The notes under the pieces were generated by a model. The model saw only the letters and a list, made by a program, of their open reading frames with translations, did not search any database and was not told the origin of the DNA. Shown piece by piece: positions 1-6,348 of a stretch of DNA of 20,083 bases; position 1 is the stretch's first letter; every line of letters starts with the position of its first letter. The DNA comes from Frankiales bacterium (GTDB taxonomy: Bacteria; Actinomycetota; Actinomycetes; Mycobacteriales; SCTD01): NCBI GenBank assembly GCA_025965735.1, contig JAOPWK010000260.1:1-20083 (forward strand), in the 5' to 3' direction. The translations under genes were made by a program, and so were the position numbers.

Positions 1-1189
1 GCCCGAGCACCTCGGCCAGCAGCGCGGGCAGCCGGCCGTCCGCCGCCGCACCGCCGCACACGACGACCGCCGACGCCTGCCCACCGAGCGCGCGGGCGAG
101 GTCCTCCACGTTGCCGCGCACCGCGAAGGCGTGCGCCTCGAGCAGCGCTGCCCGCACGTCAGCCGCGGTCGTGTCCGCGCGCAGCCCGAGCAGCGACACC
201 GGCGGCTTGACCTCCCACGTCTCCTGCGCCCAGTAGGGCGCGGCCGTCACCGCGACCAGCCCGTGGTCGCGCGCCTCGCCCTCGTCACCCGCGAGACCGG
301 ACCACCAGCCGGAGAACGTGCCCGGGTAGCCGGCGTTCCCCTCGACGGCCCACAGGTCGGGCGCGGCGTGCGTCGAGACCCAGGGCCGGCCGAGCGGGTC
401 CTGCACGGGCTGCGACGTCGCCGCCTGCACCGGCGTGGACGACCCCGCGACCACCGTGACGACGCCGTCGCCGAGGCCGCCAACGCCCATCGCGGCGAGC
501 TGGGTGTCACCGCAGCCGGCCACGACCGGGAGCGTCGCCGGCAGGCCCCAGCCCTCCCCGAGCTCGCCCACGACCGTGCCGGCCTCCACGACGGGAGCCA
601 GCAGCAACGGACCGATCCCGTTGTCCTGCAGCAGGTCTGCTGCCCAGGTACGGCGCGCGACGTCGGCCATGCCGCCCGCGCAGGCGTAGGACGCCTCGGT
701 CGCCTGCACGCCGCACATCCGCCAGACGAGCCAGTCGTGCAGGAACAGCACGCGCGTCGTCGCTGCCCAGCGCTCCGGCTCCTCCGCCCGCACCGCGAGC
801 AGCTTGGGCAGCGTCAGCTCAGGTGCGGGCCAGTGACCGGTCAGCGCGTGCGTGCCGGCCAGGACACCGGCGTACGGGCCGCCGCGGCGGTCGCTGTTGA
901 GCACGCCGTTGCCGAGCACCTCGCCGACCCGGTCCAGCAGCACGAAGCCCTGGCGCAGCGTCGACACGGTGACGCCGAGCCAGTCGCCGGCAGGCGCCGC
1001 GACGACGGCCTCGGCCAGGGCAGCGCGGCAGGTCGACTCCCAGGCGTGCGGGTCCAGCTCGACCCGGTGCGGCGCGGGGCGCAGCGACGGCAGCCCCCGC
1101 GTGACCTCAGCGAGGACGTGCCCCTCGAGGTCCGCGACCCACGCCTTGACGGAGGAGCCGCCGACGTCGAGCCCCGCGACGAGCTGCAC
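1..1189 (-). CDS. FGGY-family carbohydrate kinase, 3' end cut by window edge
   Basis: Reading leftward from a GTG at 1189 there is an open frame of 396 codons that leaves the window without a stop. The product is an FGGY-type sugar kinase, which phosphorylates a sugar or sugar alcohol with ATP in the cytoplasm. The N-terminal phosphate-binding motif GLDVGGSSVK lies at residues 6-15. The GCGDTQLAAMG motif at 225-235 carries the expected catalytic base, Asp228. A late glycine-rich VVCGGAAADG segment matches the ATP-binding part of FGGY_C. The start sits 2 nt after the stop of the class II aldolase, so the two are surely co-transcribed. That pairing is typical of fuculose, rhamnulose or ribulose catabolism, but the substrate cannot be read from the sequence. 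About 80-100 C-terminal residues are probably missing, only because the window ends. Confidence 0.88.
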   Translation of the reverse strand, partial: MQLVAGLDVGGSSVKAWVADLEGHVLAEVTRGLPSLRPAPHRVELDPHAWESTCRAALAEAVVAAPAGDWLGVTVSTLRQGFVLLDRVGEVLGNGVLNSDRRGGPYAGVLAGTHALTGHWPAPELTLPKLLAVRAEEPERWAATTRVLFLHDWLVWRMCGVQATEASYACAGGMADVARRTWAADLLQDNGIGPLLLAPVVEAGTVVGELGEGWGLPATLPVVAGCGDTQLAAMGVGGLGDGVVTVVAGSSTPVQAATSQPVQDPLGRPWVSTHAAPDLWAVEGNAGYPGTFSGWWSGLAGDEGEARDHGLVAVTAAPYWAQETWEVKPPVSLLGLRADTTAADVRAALLEAHAFAVRGNVEDLARALGGQASAVVVCGGAAADGRLPALLAEVLG

Positions 1190-1191
1190 GC

Positions 1192-1848
1192 TCAGTGCCC
1201 TGCCCGCGCGGAGGCTTCCTTCGCGCGGATCGTGTCGAGGTACGACGGCGGGCAGGCGGTCGTGGTGTCGCCGAGCTGCAGCATCGTCAGCGTCGCCCGC
1301 GCCGCCTCCTCGAGGTTGTTCGCGCGCTTCCACGCCAGGTCCACGGTGTCCGCCACGACGGAGCAGCCGTGGTGGCCGAGGATCACGCAGTTGCAGCCGT
1401 CCGCCACCGCCTGCGCACCGGCCTCGGCCAGCTCTGGCGTGCCCGCCTGGATGAACGGCGTGGAGCGGACCTCCCGCACGTAGTACGCGTGGTCGATCGT
1501 CAGCAGCCGGATCCGGTGGCCGAGGGCGTCGAGCAGCACGGAGGTCTGCGGGTGGAGGTGGACCAGCGCATTGGCGTCCGTCCGCACCCGGTAGGTGGCC
1601 AGGTGCAGCGGCACCTCGCTGCTGGGCACCGGGTGGCCGCCGCGCACCTCGCCGTCGGCGATGCCCACGACGGAGAACTGCTCCGGCGTCAGCTCGTCCA
1701 GCGCGCTGCCCGAGCAGGTGACGACGCACTCGTCGGCGCCGGGCAGCCGCGCCGACAGGTTGCCGCCGGAGCCGATCACCAGGCCGGCGGACACCGCCTT
1801 GCGTCCCACCTCGATGAGCTGGTCGACGAGGTGCAGGCTGTCCCTCAT
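1192..1848 (-). CDS. class II aldolase/adducin-family protein (sugar-phosphate aldolase)
   Basis: A 218-residue zinc-dependent class II aldolase of the FucA/AraD superfamily. The family cleaves or epimerises ketose phosphates, e.g. L-fuculose-1-phosphate to dihydroxyacetone phosphate plus lactaldehyde. Visible motifs are the phosphate-binding GSGGNLSAR (26-34), the catalytic Glu78 in SSEVPLH, zinc ligands His97 and His99 in HLHPQ, and the third histidine in LGHHG (His160). These are the full active-site set, so the enzyme should be active. The ATG abuts the TAG of the upstream dehydrogenase-family gene and has a GGGAGG ribosome site 8 nt upstream. The FGGY kinase follows after 2 nt. Kinase plus aldolase suggests phosphorylation then cleavage of a deoxy sugar or pentose; the exact sugar is unknown. 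Ribulose-phosphate 4-epimerase is a less likely alternative. Confidence 0.9.
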   Translation of the reverse strand: MRDSLHLVDQLIEVGRKAVSAGLVIGSGGNLSARLPGADECVVTCSGSALDELTPEQFSVVGIADGEVRGGHPVPSSEVPLHLATYRVRTDANALVHLHPQTSVLLDALGHRIRLLTIDHAYYVREVRSTPFIQAGTPELAEAGAQAVADGCNCVILGHHGCSVVADTVDLAWKRANNLEEAARATLTMLQLGDTTTACPPSYLDTIRAKEASARAGH

Positions 1849-2925
1849 CTAGGAGGCCTCCCGCAGCAGCTGCAGCGTCGCCTCGCGGATCGGCGCGGTC
1901 TGCGCCTGCACGAGGTGGAACACCGCCTCCCTCATCAGCCGCTGGGGCGCCGCGCCTGCCGCCATGGCCGACCCGCCGGTCGCGGCGATGAGCGACGTCG
2001 CCGTGCGCACCACCAGCTCCAGCGACGCCGCCCGCACCGACAGCCGGTCCTCGACCTGCTCCATCGCCGGCACGTCGTCGATGAGCGTGTACGCCACCCG
2101 GCGCAGCCGCTCGCCCTCCCGTCCGAGCTGCTGCGCCAGCGCTGCGGCGGTGCCGTCGTCGCGCGTGGACGCGGTCTCGGCCAGCCGGCGCACGATCTCG
2201 CGCTGGAGGCCGAACGTGTGCGGGCTCGGGTTCGCCGTCTTCGCCGCGTCGACGGCCAGCCAGTCCGCGAGCGGCACGACGGAGGCGACGTCCGCGTCCG
2301 CGACGACGTAGCCGGACAGGTCGAGGGTCACCGTCACGGTGGCCTGCATCGCCGCCAGCTCCATCGGAGCGGACGCGGTGAGGCCCTCGCCGTCGCGCGC
2401 CGGGACCATCGCGAGCACCACGTCGCCGTCAGGGCTCACCGCGCCGAGCAGGAAGACGTCGCAGATCCCCCAGCTGGTCATCCAGCCGACGTGGCCGTCG
2501 AAGCGCCAGCCTGTCTCGGTCCGCATGGCCGTCACAGCCGGAGTGCCGGGGCGGCGCAGCTGCGCGACGGCGACGCCGGACAGGACCGAGCCGGTGCACA
2601 TCCCGCGCAGCAGCCGCTCCTTCAGCGTCTCGTTCTTGCTGGCCGCGACGGTGGCCAGCGGCATCGCGTGCTGCGTGGCCACGAACCACGTCGCGCCGCA
2701 CGCACCGGCCAGGACCTCGGTCACCTCGCGCACGACGTGCGGCGGTGCTCCGGCCCCGCCGTACGCCGTCGGACCGGCCAGCCCGAGCAGCCCGGCGGCG
2801 CCCCAGGCGTCCAGGTGGGCGCGCGGCACGACGGTGCGGTCGACCTGCTCGGCGGCCGGCCGGATCAGCTCGTCGGCGAGGGAGCGGGCCAGCTCCACCG
2901 GCGGGGTCGAGGTCGCGGTGGTCAC
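1849..2925 (-). CDS. acyl-CoA dehydrogenase-family flavoprotein lacking the usual catalytic Glu
   Basis: A 358-residue protein with the acyl-CoA dehydrogenase fold: an N-terminal helical part (AWGAAGLLGL, AYGGAGAPP), a central beta domain with FDGHVGWMTSWG (about 145-156), and a C-terminal helical domain. The C-terminus has ATGGSAM...PQRLMREAVF instead of the classical EYPVER...EGT block, so the glutamate base of MCAD-type enzymes is not visible. This resembles the divergent Acyl-CoA_dh_2 subgroup, which includes flavin monooxygenase-like members. It may oxidise an acyl chain, hydroxylate, or act on an ACP-bound substrate; none of these can be chosen. The start is GTG 2925, 16 nt after the fabI-type stop, with TAGGCT ending 6 nt upstream and no Shine-Dalgarno. 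It lies between fatty-acid genes and the aldolase/kinase pair, whose start it abuts. Confidence 0.82.
   Translation of the reverse strand: MTTATSTPPVELARSLADELIRPAAEQVDRTVVPRAHLDAWGAAGLLGLAGPTAYGGAGAPPHVVREVTEVLAGACGATWFVATQHAMPLATVAASKNETLKERLLRGMCTGSVLSGVAVAQLRRPGTPAVTAMRTETGWRFDGHVGWMTSWGICDVFLLGAVSPDGDVVLAMVPARDGEGLTASAPMELAAMQATVTVTLDLSGYVVADADVASVVPLADWLAVDAAKTANPSPHTFGLQREIVRRLAETASTRDDGTAAALAQQLGREGERLRRVAYTLIDDVPAMEQVEDRLSVRAASLELVVRTATSLIAATGGSAMAAGAAPQRLMREAVFHLVQAQTAPIREATLQLLREAS
1857..1862 (-). promoter_or_regulatory. ribosome binding site for the class II aldolase
   Basis: Read on the minus strand this is GGGAGG, 8 nt before the ATG at 1848 and inside the last codons of the upstream gene. 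It is one of the clearest Shine-Dalgarno sequences in the window. It contrasts with the neighbours that have no such site and appear leaderless. It supports the 1848 start although the upstream stop abuts it. Confidence 0.75.
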
Positions 2926-2931
2926 GGGGCG

Positions 2932-2937
2932 AGCCTA
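2932..2937 (-). promoter_or_regulatory. putative -10 box (TAGGCT) of a leaderless transcript
   Basis: On the minus strand TAGGCT ends 6 nt before the GTG at 2925. TAnnnT at this distance places the transcription start at or within a base or two of the start codon, the hallmark of leaderless genes in actinobacteria. It lies in the 16-nt gap after the enoyl reductase gene, so it would be an internal promoter of the operon. No convincing -35 is seen. Confidence 0.5.
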
Positions 2938-2941
2938 GGTT

Positions 2942-3709
2942 CTAGACCCCCACCGCGCTGAAGCCGCCGTCGACGTAGACGACCGATCCTGTCGTCTTGG
3001 GGAACCAGTCCGACAGCAGCGCCACGCACGCCTTGGCCACCGGCTCGGCGTCGTCGACGTCCCAGCCGAGCGGCGCGCGGCTGTCCCAGACGTCCTCGAA
3101 CGCAGCGAAGCCGGGGACGCTCTTGGCCGCCATCGTCCGCACCGGTCCGGCGGCCACGAGGTTCACCCGGACACCGCGCGGCCCGAGATCCCTTGCCAGG
3201 TAGCGGTTCGCCGACTCCAGGCCGGCCTTGGCGACGCCCATCCAGTCGTACGACGGCCAGGCCACCCGCGCGTCGAACGTCAGCCCGACGTACGACGAGC
3301 TCTGCGAGAGCAGCGGACTGCAGGCGCGGGCGAGCGCGGCGTAGGACCAGGTGGAGACCTGCAGCGCCGTGCCGGCGTCCTCCCAGGAGGTGTCGAGCAG
3401 GCCGCTGCCCAGGGCAGAGGGCGGAGCGAAGCCGATCGCGTGCACCACCCCGTCGAGCCCGTCGACGTGCTCACCGAGTCGTGCGGGCAGCGCGCCGAGG
3501 TCCTGCTCCGACGACACGTCCAGCTGCACCACCGGCGGCGAGCCGGGCAGTCGCTTGGCGACCCGCCGGGTCAGCGACATCGGCCGGCCGAACGAGGACA
3601 GCACCACCGTCGCGCCCTGCTCGACGGCCAGGCGTGCGGTGGCGAAGCCGATGCTGCGGTCGGTCAGGACTCCGGTGACGAGCAGCCGCTTGCCCGCGAG
3701 CAGGCCCAC
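2942..3709 (-). CDS. fabI: enoyl-[acyl-carrier-protein] reductase, InhA/FabI type
   Basis: A 255-residue NADH-dependent enoyl-ACP reductase that performs the last reduction of each fatty-acid elongation cycle. It tracks mycobacterial InhA (269 aa) closely. The nucleotide-binding start LLVTGVLTDRSIGFATA is at 10-26, LDGVVHAIGF at 85-94, and the active-site Phe145, Tyr154 and Lys161 (InhA Phe149, Tyr158, Lys165) lie in FDARVAWPSYDWMGVAK. NLVAAGPVRT follows, and it ends with TTGSVVYVDGG. The residue matching InhA Ser94 is Ala91. The GTG start directly abuts the TAG of the acyl carrier protein gene, so translation is probably coupled. Residues between GPVRT and WDSRAPLGW are fewer than in InhA, which shortens the substrate-binding loop slightly. 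Its place between an ACP gene and an acyl-CoA dehydrogenase gene, rather than after fabG, is unusual. Confidence 0.92.
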   Translation of the reverse strand: MGLLAGKRLLVTGVLTDRSIGFATARLAVEQGATVVLSSFGRPMSLTRRVAKRLPGSPPVVQLDVSSEQDLGALPARLGEHVDGLDGVVHAIGFAPPSALGSGLLDTSWEDAGTALQVSTWSYAALARACSPLLSQSSSYVGLTFDARVAWPSYDWMGVAKAGLESANRYLARDLGPRGVRVNLVAAGPVRTMAAKSVPGFAAFEDVWDSRAPLGWDVDDAEPVAKACVALLSDWFPKTTGSVVYVDGGFSAVGV

Positions 3710-3958
3710 CTACGCGGCGTTGGTCTTCGCGAGGATGACGTCGACGAAGGCGCCGATCGTCTTGACGTCGGTCAGCTCCTCCTCGGGCAGCTCGATGCCG
3801 AGCGTGTCCTCCAGCTCCATCGTGAACTCCACGAGCGACAGCGAGTCGACCTGCAGGTCGTCGACGAAGGACTTGTCCTCCTGCACCTGCTCGGCCTCGA
3901 CCTCGAGCATCTCGACGGCCTTGTCCCGCAGGACCTGCAACACCTCAGCGCGCTCCAT
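3710..3958 (-). CDS. acpP: acyl carrier protein (copy 1)
   Basis: An 82-residue acidic acyl carrier protein. The phosphopantetheine attachment motif is DSL at 38-40 (Ser39), within LQVDSLSLVEF, followed by the acidic recognition helix FTMELEDTLGIELPEEE. Length and layout are those of housekeeping AcpP. It carries growing acyl chains as thioesters between fabD, ketosynthase and enoyl reductase. The ATG at 3958 lies 9 nt after the fabD stop and has no Shine-Dalgarno. TAGGTT ends 6 nt upstream and begins with fabD's own TAG stop, suggesting a leaderless internal promoter. Its stop abuts the fabI-type GTG. A second, more divergent acyl carrier protein is encoded divergently at 4900. Confidence 0.93.
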   Translation of the reverse strand: MERAEVLQVLRDKAVEMLEVEAEQVQEDKSFVDDLQVDSLSLVEFTMELEDTLGIELPEEELTDVKTIGAFVDVILAKTNAA

Positions 3959-3964
3959 GGCGCG

Positions 3965-3970
3965 AACCTA
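3965..3970 (-). promoter_or_regulatory. putative -10 box (TAGGTT) overlapping the fabD stop codon
   Basis: On the minus strand the fabD stop TAG (3970-3968) is also the first three bases of TAGGTT. The box ends 6 nt before the acpP ATG. This would let acpP be transcribed as a leaderless mRNA at high level, independently of fabD. Any -35 would lie inside the last codons of fabD. Confidence 0.5.
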
Positions 3971-4861
3971 GTCGAGCAGCGCCAGGTCGGCCGGGCTCGC
4001 GATCGACACCGCCTGCACCCCCGGGAGCGTGCGCCTGACCAGCCCGGTGAGGACGCCGCCGGGCCCCAGCTCGACGACGCGGTCGACGCCGTAGGCCGGC
4101 AGCGCCTCCAGCACCTGGCGCCACCGGACCGGCGCGGTCAGCTGCTGGGACAGCGCGGCGGCCGGGTCGTCGTCGTAAGGCAGGGCGGTCACCGCGGACA
4201 GCACCGGCACGGCTGCCTCGGCGAAGGTGACCTCGCGCAGCGCCACGTCGAGGCGCCGGCGGGCCGGCTCCATGAGCGGCGTGTGGAAGGCGCCGCCCAC
4301 CGGGAGCGGCAGCACCCGACGCGCGCCGGACGCCTTGAGCACCTGACCACCCGCAGCCACTCCGTCGCCCGTGCCGGAGACGACGACGTGCGACGGCGCG
4401 TTGTAGTTGGCCGGCCACACGCTCTCGACGCCCACGAGGGCCGCGGCGACCGCGTCGTCCTCCAGCCCCAGCACCGCCGCCATGGTCCCGGGGGCGGCGT
4501 CGGCAGCCTCCTGCATGGCAGCGCCGCGCTCGCCGACGAGGTGCAGGCCGTCGTCGCAGGTGAGCACCCCCGCCGCGACCAGCGCGGTGAACTCCCCCAG
4601 CGAGTGGCCGGCCACGACAGCGACGTCCGGCAGGTCGTGCAACGTCTCCCACACGAGCAGCGACACCAGGAAGGTCGTCACCTGCGCCTCGCGGGTGGCG
4701 CGCAGCTCTTCGGCGTCGGCCTGCAGCAGCAGCCGCCCCATGTCGCGGCCGAGCAGGTCGGAGGCCTCCTCCACCAGTGACCAGCAGGCGGAGCCCGCCC
4801 AGGGCGCCCCCATGCCGGGGCGCTGCGAGCCCTGCCCCGGGAAGACGAAGGCGGTGCTCAC
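3968..4861 (-). CDS. fabD: malonyl-CoA:ACP transacylase
   Basis: A 297-residue FabD, slightly shorter than the E. coli enzyme. It transfers malonyl from CoA to the acyl carrier protein phosphopantetheine. It opens with AFVFPGQGSQRPGMG (4-18). The nucleophile elbow is AGHSLGE (84-90) with Ser87, the substrate-binding arginine is Arg112 in ERGAAM, and the catalytic histidine is His193 in GAFHTPLM. The C-terminal ELGPGGVLTGL is typical. An upstream extension of the frame exists but runs through the divergent ACP gene. GTG 4861 is chosen because the conserved VSTAFVFPGQGSQ begins there, with AGGA 7 nt and a CAGGAT box 6 nt upstream. It leads the leftward operon with acpP and the enoyl reductase gene. 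Confidence 0.93.
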   Translation of the reverse strand: MSTAFVFPGQGSQRPGMGAPWAGSACWSLVEEASDLLGRDMGRLLLQADAEELRATREAQVTTFLVSLLVWETLHDLPDVAVVAGHSLGEFTALVAAGVLTCDDGLHLVGERGAAMQEAADAAPGTMAAVLGLEDDAVAAALVGVESVWPANYNAPSHVVVSGTGDGVAAGGQVLKASGARRVLPLPVGGAFHTPLMEPARRRLDVALREVTFAEAAVPVLSAVTALPYDDDPAAALSQQLTAPVRWRQVLEALPAYGVDRVVELGPGGVLTGLVRRTLPGVQAVSIASPADLALLD

Positions 4862-4867
4862 ACGGCG

Positions 4868-4873
4868 ATCCTG
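4868..4873 (-). promoter_or_regulatory. putative -10 box (CAGGAT) of fabD
   Basis: On the minus strand CAGGAT ends 6 nt before the fabD GTG at 4861. It differs from the TAnnnT pattern only at its first base. The same bases could instead serve as an AGGA ribosome site, so the leaderless reading is weaker here than for the neighbouring starts. Confidence 0.33.
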
Positions 4874-4885
4874 CCAGCACCGCCA

Positions 4886-4891
4886 TAGGCT
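4886..4891 (+). promoter_or_regulatory. putative -10 box (TAGGCT) of the second acyl carrier protein gene
   Basis: TAGGCT ends 8 nt before the GTG at 4900 in a 38-nt divergent gap; no Shine-Dalgarno is present. Only 12 bp separate it from the opposing fabD box, so two RNA polymerases could not occupy both promoters together. Confidence 0.47.
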
Positions 4892-4899
4892 GCGGCGTC

Positions 4900-5163
4900 G
4901 TGACGACCCCCGCCGACCTGTCCTCTCGGCTGCTGGACCTGTCCGCCGAGCAGCTCGGCGTGAGCCCCGCCGAGCTGCGCCCCGACGCCCTGCTGGGCGA
5001 CGACCTCGGCATCGACAGCCTGGCGGCGATCGAGTGGGGCATGACGATCGAGGACGCGTTCGGGATCGCCCTGCCCGAGGACGCCTGGGGCTACGTGCGG
5101 ACGTACGGGATGGTCGACGAGCTGGTGCGCCGGCTGGTCCGCACGACCACGAAGCAGGCCTGA
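4900..5163 (+). CDS. acyl carrier protein (copy 2, divergent sequence)
   Basis: An 87-residue acyl carrier protein. The phosphopantetheine serine is Ser40 in DLGIDSLAAIEW, followed by the recognition helix and FGIALPEDAWGYVRTYGMVDEL. The helix II sequence AAIEWGMTIED is less acidic than in copy 1, and the Trp/Tyr-rich DAWGYVRTYG replaces the usual EEE(L)xxVxTVGD stretch. That suggests a dedicated partner rather than a duplicate housekeeping carrier. GTG 4900 is preferred because the carrier fold begins just after it and TAGGCT lies 8 nt upstream; longer frames would run into fabD. The ketosynthase GTG follows after 3 nt, so carrier and ketosynthase are translationally linked and very likely work together. 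Confidence 0.88.
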   Translation: MTTPADLSSRLLDLSAEQLGVSPAELRPDALLGDDLGIDSLAAIEWGMTIEDAFGIALPEDAWGYVRTYGMVDELVRRLVRTTTKQA

Positions 5164-5166
5164 GCC

Positions 5167-6348
5167 GTGCGCGCCGCACCCGCACCGCGCCGGGTCGTCG
5201 TCACCGGTATCGGCGTCGTGTCCCCCGCCGGCATCGGGCTGGACGCCTTCTGGAAGGGCCTCCAGACGCCCCCGGCGGACCGGCGCGAGCGGACGGTCGA
5301 GGACTTCGACCCCTCGCCGTACCTGTCGGGGAAGGAGGCTCGGCACCTGGACCGGTTCACCCACTTCGCCGTGGCCGCTGCGCAGATGGCGCTGGACGAC
5401 TGCGGGGACGTGCCGGACGTCGACGCGACGCGCGTGGGCGTGCAGCTCGGCACCGGCATCGGCGGTGTCGGCACCCTGGAGACCCAGGTCGGCGTCCTCG
5501 CCGCCCGCGGACCGGGACGCGTCTCGCCGTTCACCATCCCGATGGTCATGCCCAACGCCGGCGCCGCCGCCGTGTCCCTGCGGTACGGGTTCCAGGGTCC
5601 TTCCGAGACGCTGACCACGGCCTGCGCGGCGGGCACCCACTCTGTGTCCGCCGGCGCCCGCATGGTCGCCGACGGCCGCTGCGACGTCGTCCTCGCCGGC
5701 GGGGCGGAGTCCTCCATGACGCCGACCACGGTCGCGGCGTTCACCATCATGACCGCGCTGTCGAAGACCGGGCTGTCACGACCGTTCGACAGCGGCCGCG
5801 ACGGCTTCTGCATCGCGGAGGGCGCCGCCGTCCTCGTGCTCGAGGAGCGCGAAGCGGCGCTCGCCCGCGGCGCCCGCGTCTACGGCGAGGTGCTGGGGGC
5901 GGCCTCCACCTGCGACGCCCACCACATCACGGCCCCCTCCCCCGGCGGTGCCGGCGCAGCGGCCTGCATGCGGCTGGCCCTCGACGACGCGGAGCTCCAG
6001 GCCTCCGACATCCGCGCCGTCAACGCTCACGGCACCTCGACGCCGCTCAACGACGCCGCGGAGGCCGCCGCCGTGACCACCGTCTTCGGTCCGGGTGCGG
6101 TGCCGGTGTCGAGCATCAAGGGCGTGACCGGTCACGGACTGGGCGCGGCCGGGGCGCTGGAGGCCGCCAGCGTGCTGCTCTCCTTCGTGCACCGCGAGCT
6201 GCCGCCGACCATGGGCACGACAGAGGTCGACCCGGCGCTGGAGGTCGACGTCGTGCTCGAGCCGCGCGGCTGGGAGCCCGGCCCGACGATCAGCAACTCG
6301 TTCGGCTTCGGCGGCCACAACGGCTCGCTGGTCCTGGGACCGGCATGA
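5167..6348 (+). CDS. fabF: beta-ketoacyl-ACP synthase, FabF (KAS II) type
   Basis: A 393-residue condensing enzyme with the complete Cys-His-His set: Cys153 in TACAAGTHS, His288 in NAHGTSTPLND, and His323 in KGVTGHGLGAAGA with Lys318. N-terminal VVVTGIGVVSPAGIG and C-terminal NSFGFGGHNGSLVL are the usual ketosynthase ends. It condenses malonyl-ACP with an acyl-ACP, extending the chain by two carbons. The canonical KSMTGHLLGAAGA is KGVTGHGLGAAGA here, a mild deviation near the second histidine. The GTG at 5167 follows the second ACP stop by 3 nt, and its TGA overlaps the hisN ATG as ATGA. The local partner is thus carrier protein copy 2. No FabH-type initiating enzyme is in the window, so priming must come from elsewhere or from this enzyme by decarboxylation. 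Confidence 0.93.
   Translation: MRAAPAPRRVVVTGIGVVSPAGIGLDAFWKGLQTPPADRRERTVEDFDPSPYLSGKEARHLDRFTHFAVAAAQMALDDCGDVPDVDATRVGVQLGTGIGGVGTLETQVGVLAARGPGRVSPFTIPMVMPNAGAAAVSLRYGFQGPSETLTTACAAGTHSVSAGARMVADGRCDVVLAGGAESSMTPTTVAAFTIMTALSKTGLSRPFDSGRDGFCIAEGAAVLVLEEREAALARGARVYGEVLGAASTCDAHHITAPSPGGAGAAACMRLALDDAELQASDIRAVNAHGTSTPLNDAAEAAAVTTVFGPGAVPVSSIKGVTGHGLGAAGALEAASVLLSFVHRELPPTMGTTEVDPALEVDVVLEPRGWEPGPTISNSFGFGGHNGSLVLGPA

Noticed and set aside
131..1483. Long rightward open frame over the FGGY kinase and aldolase region
   Set aside because: Its translation is Arg/His/Pro-rich with no domain, while the opposite strand encodes clear kinase and aldolase motifs. It is a high-GC shadow frame.
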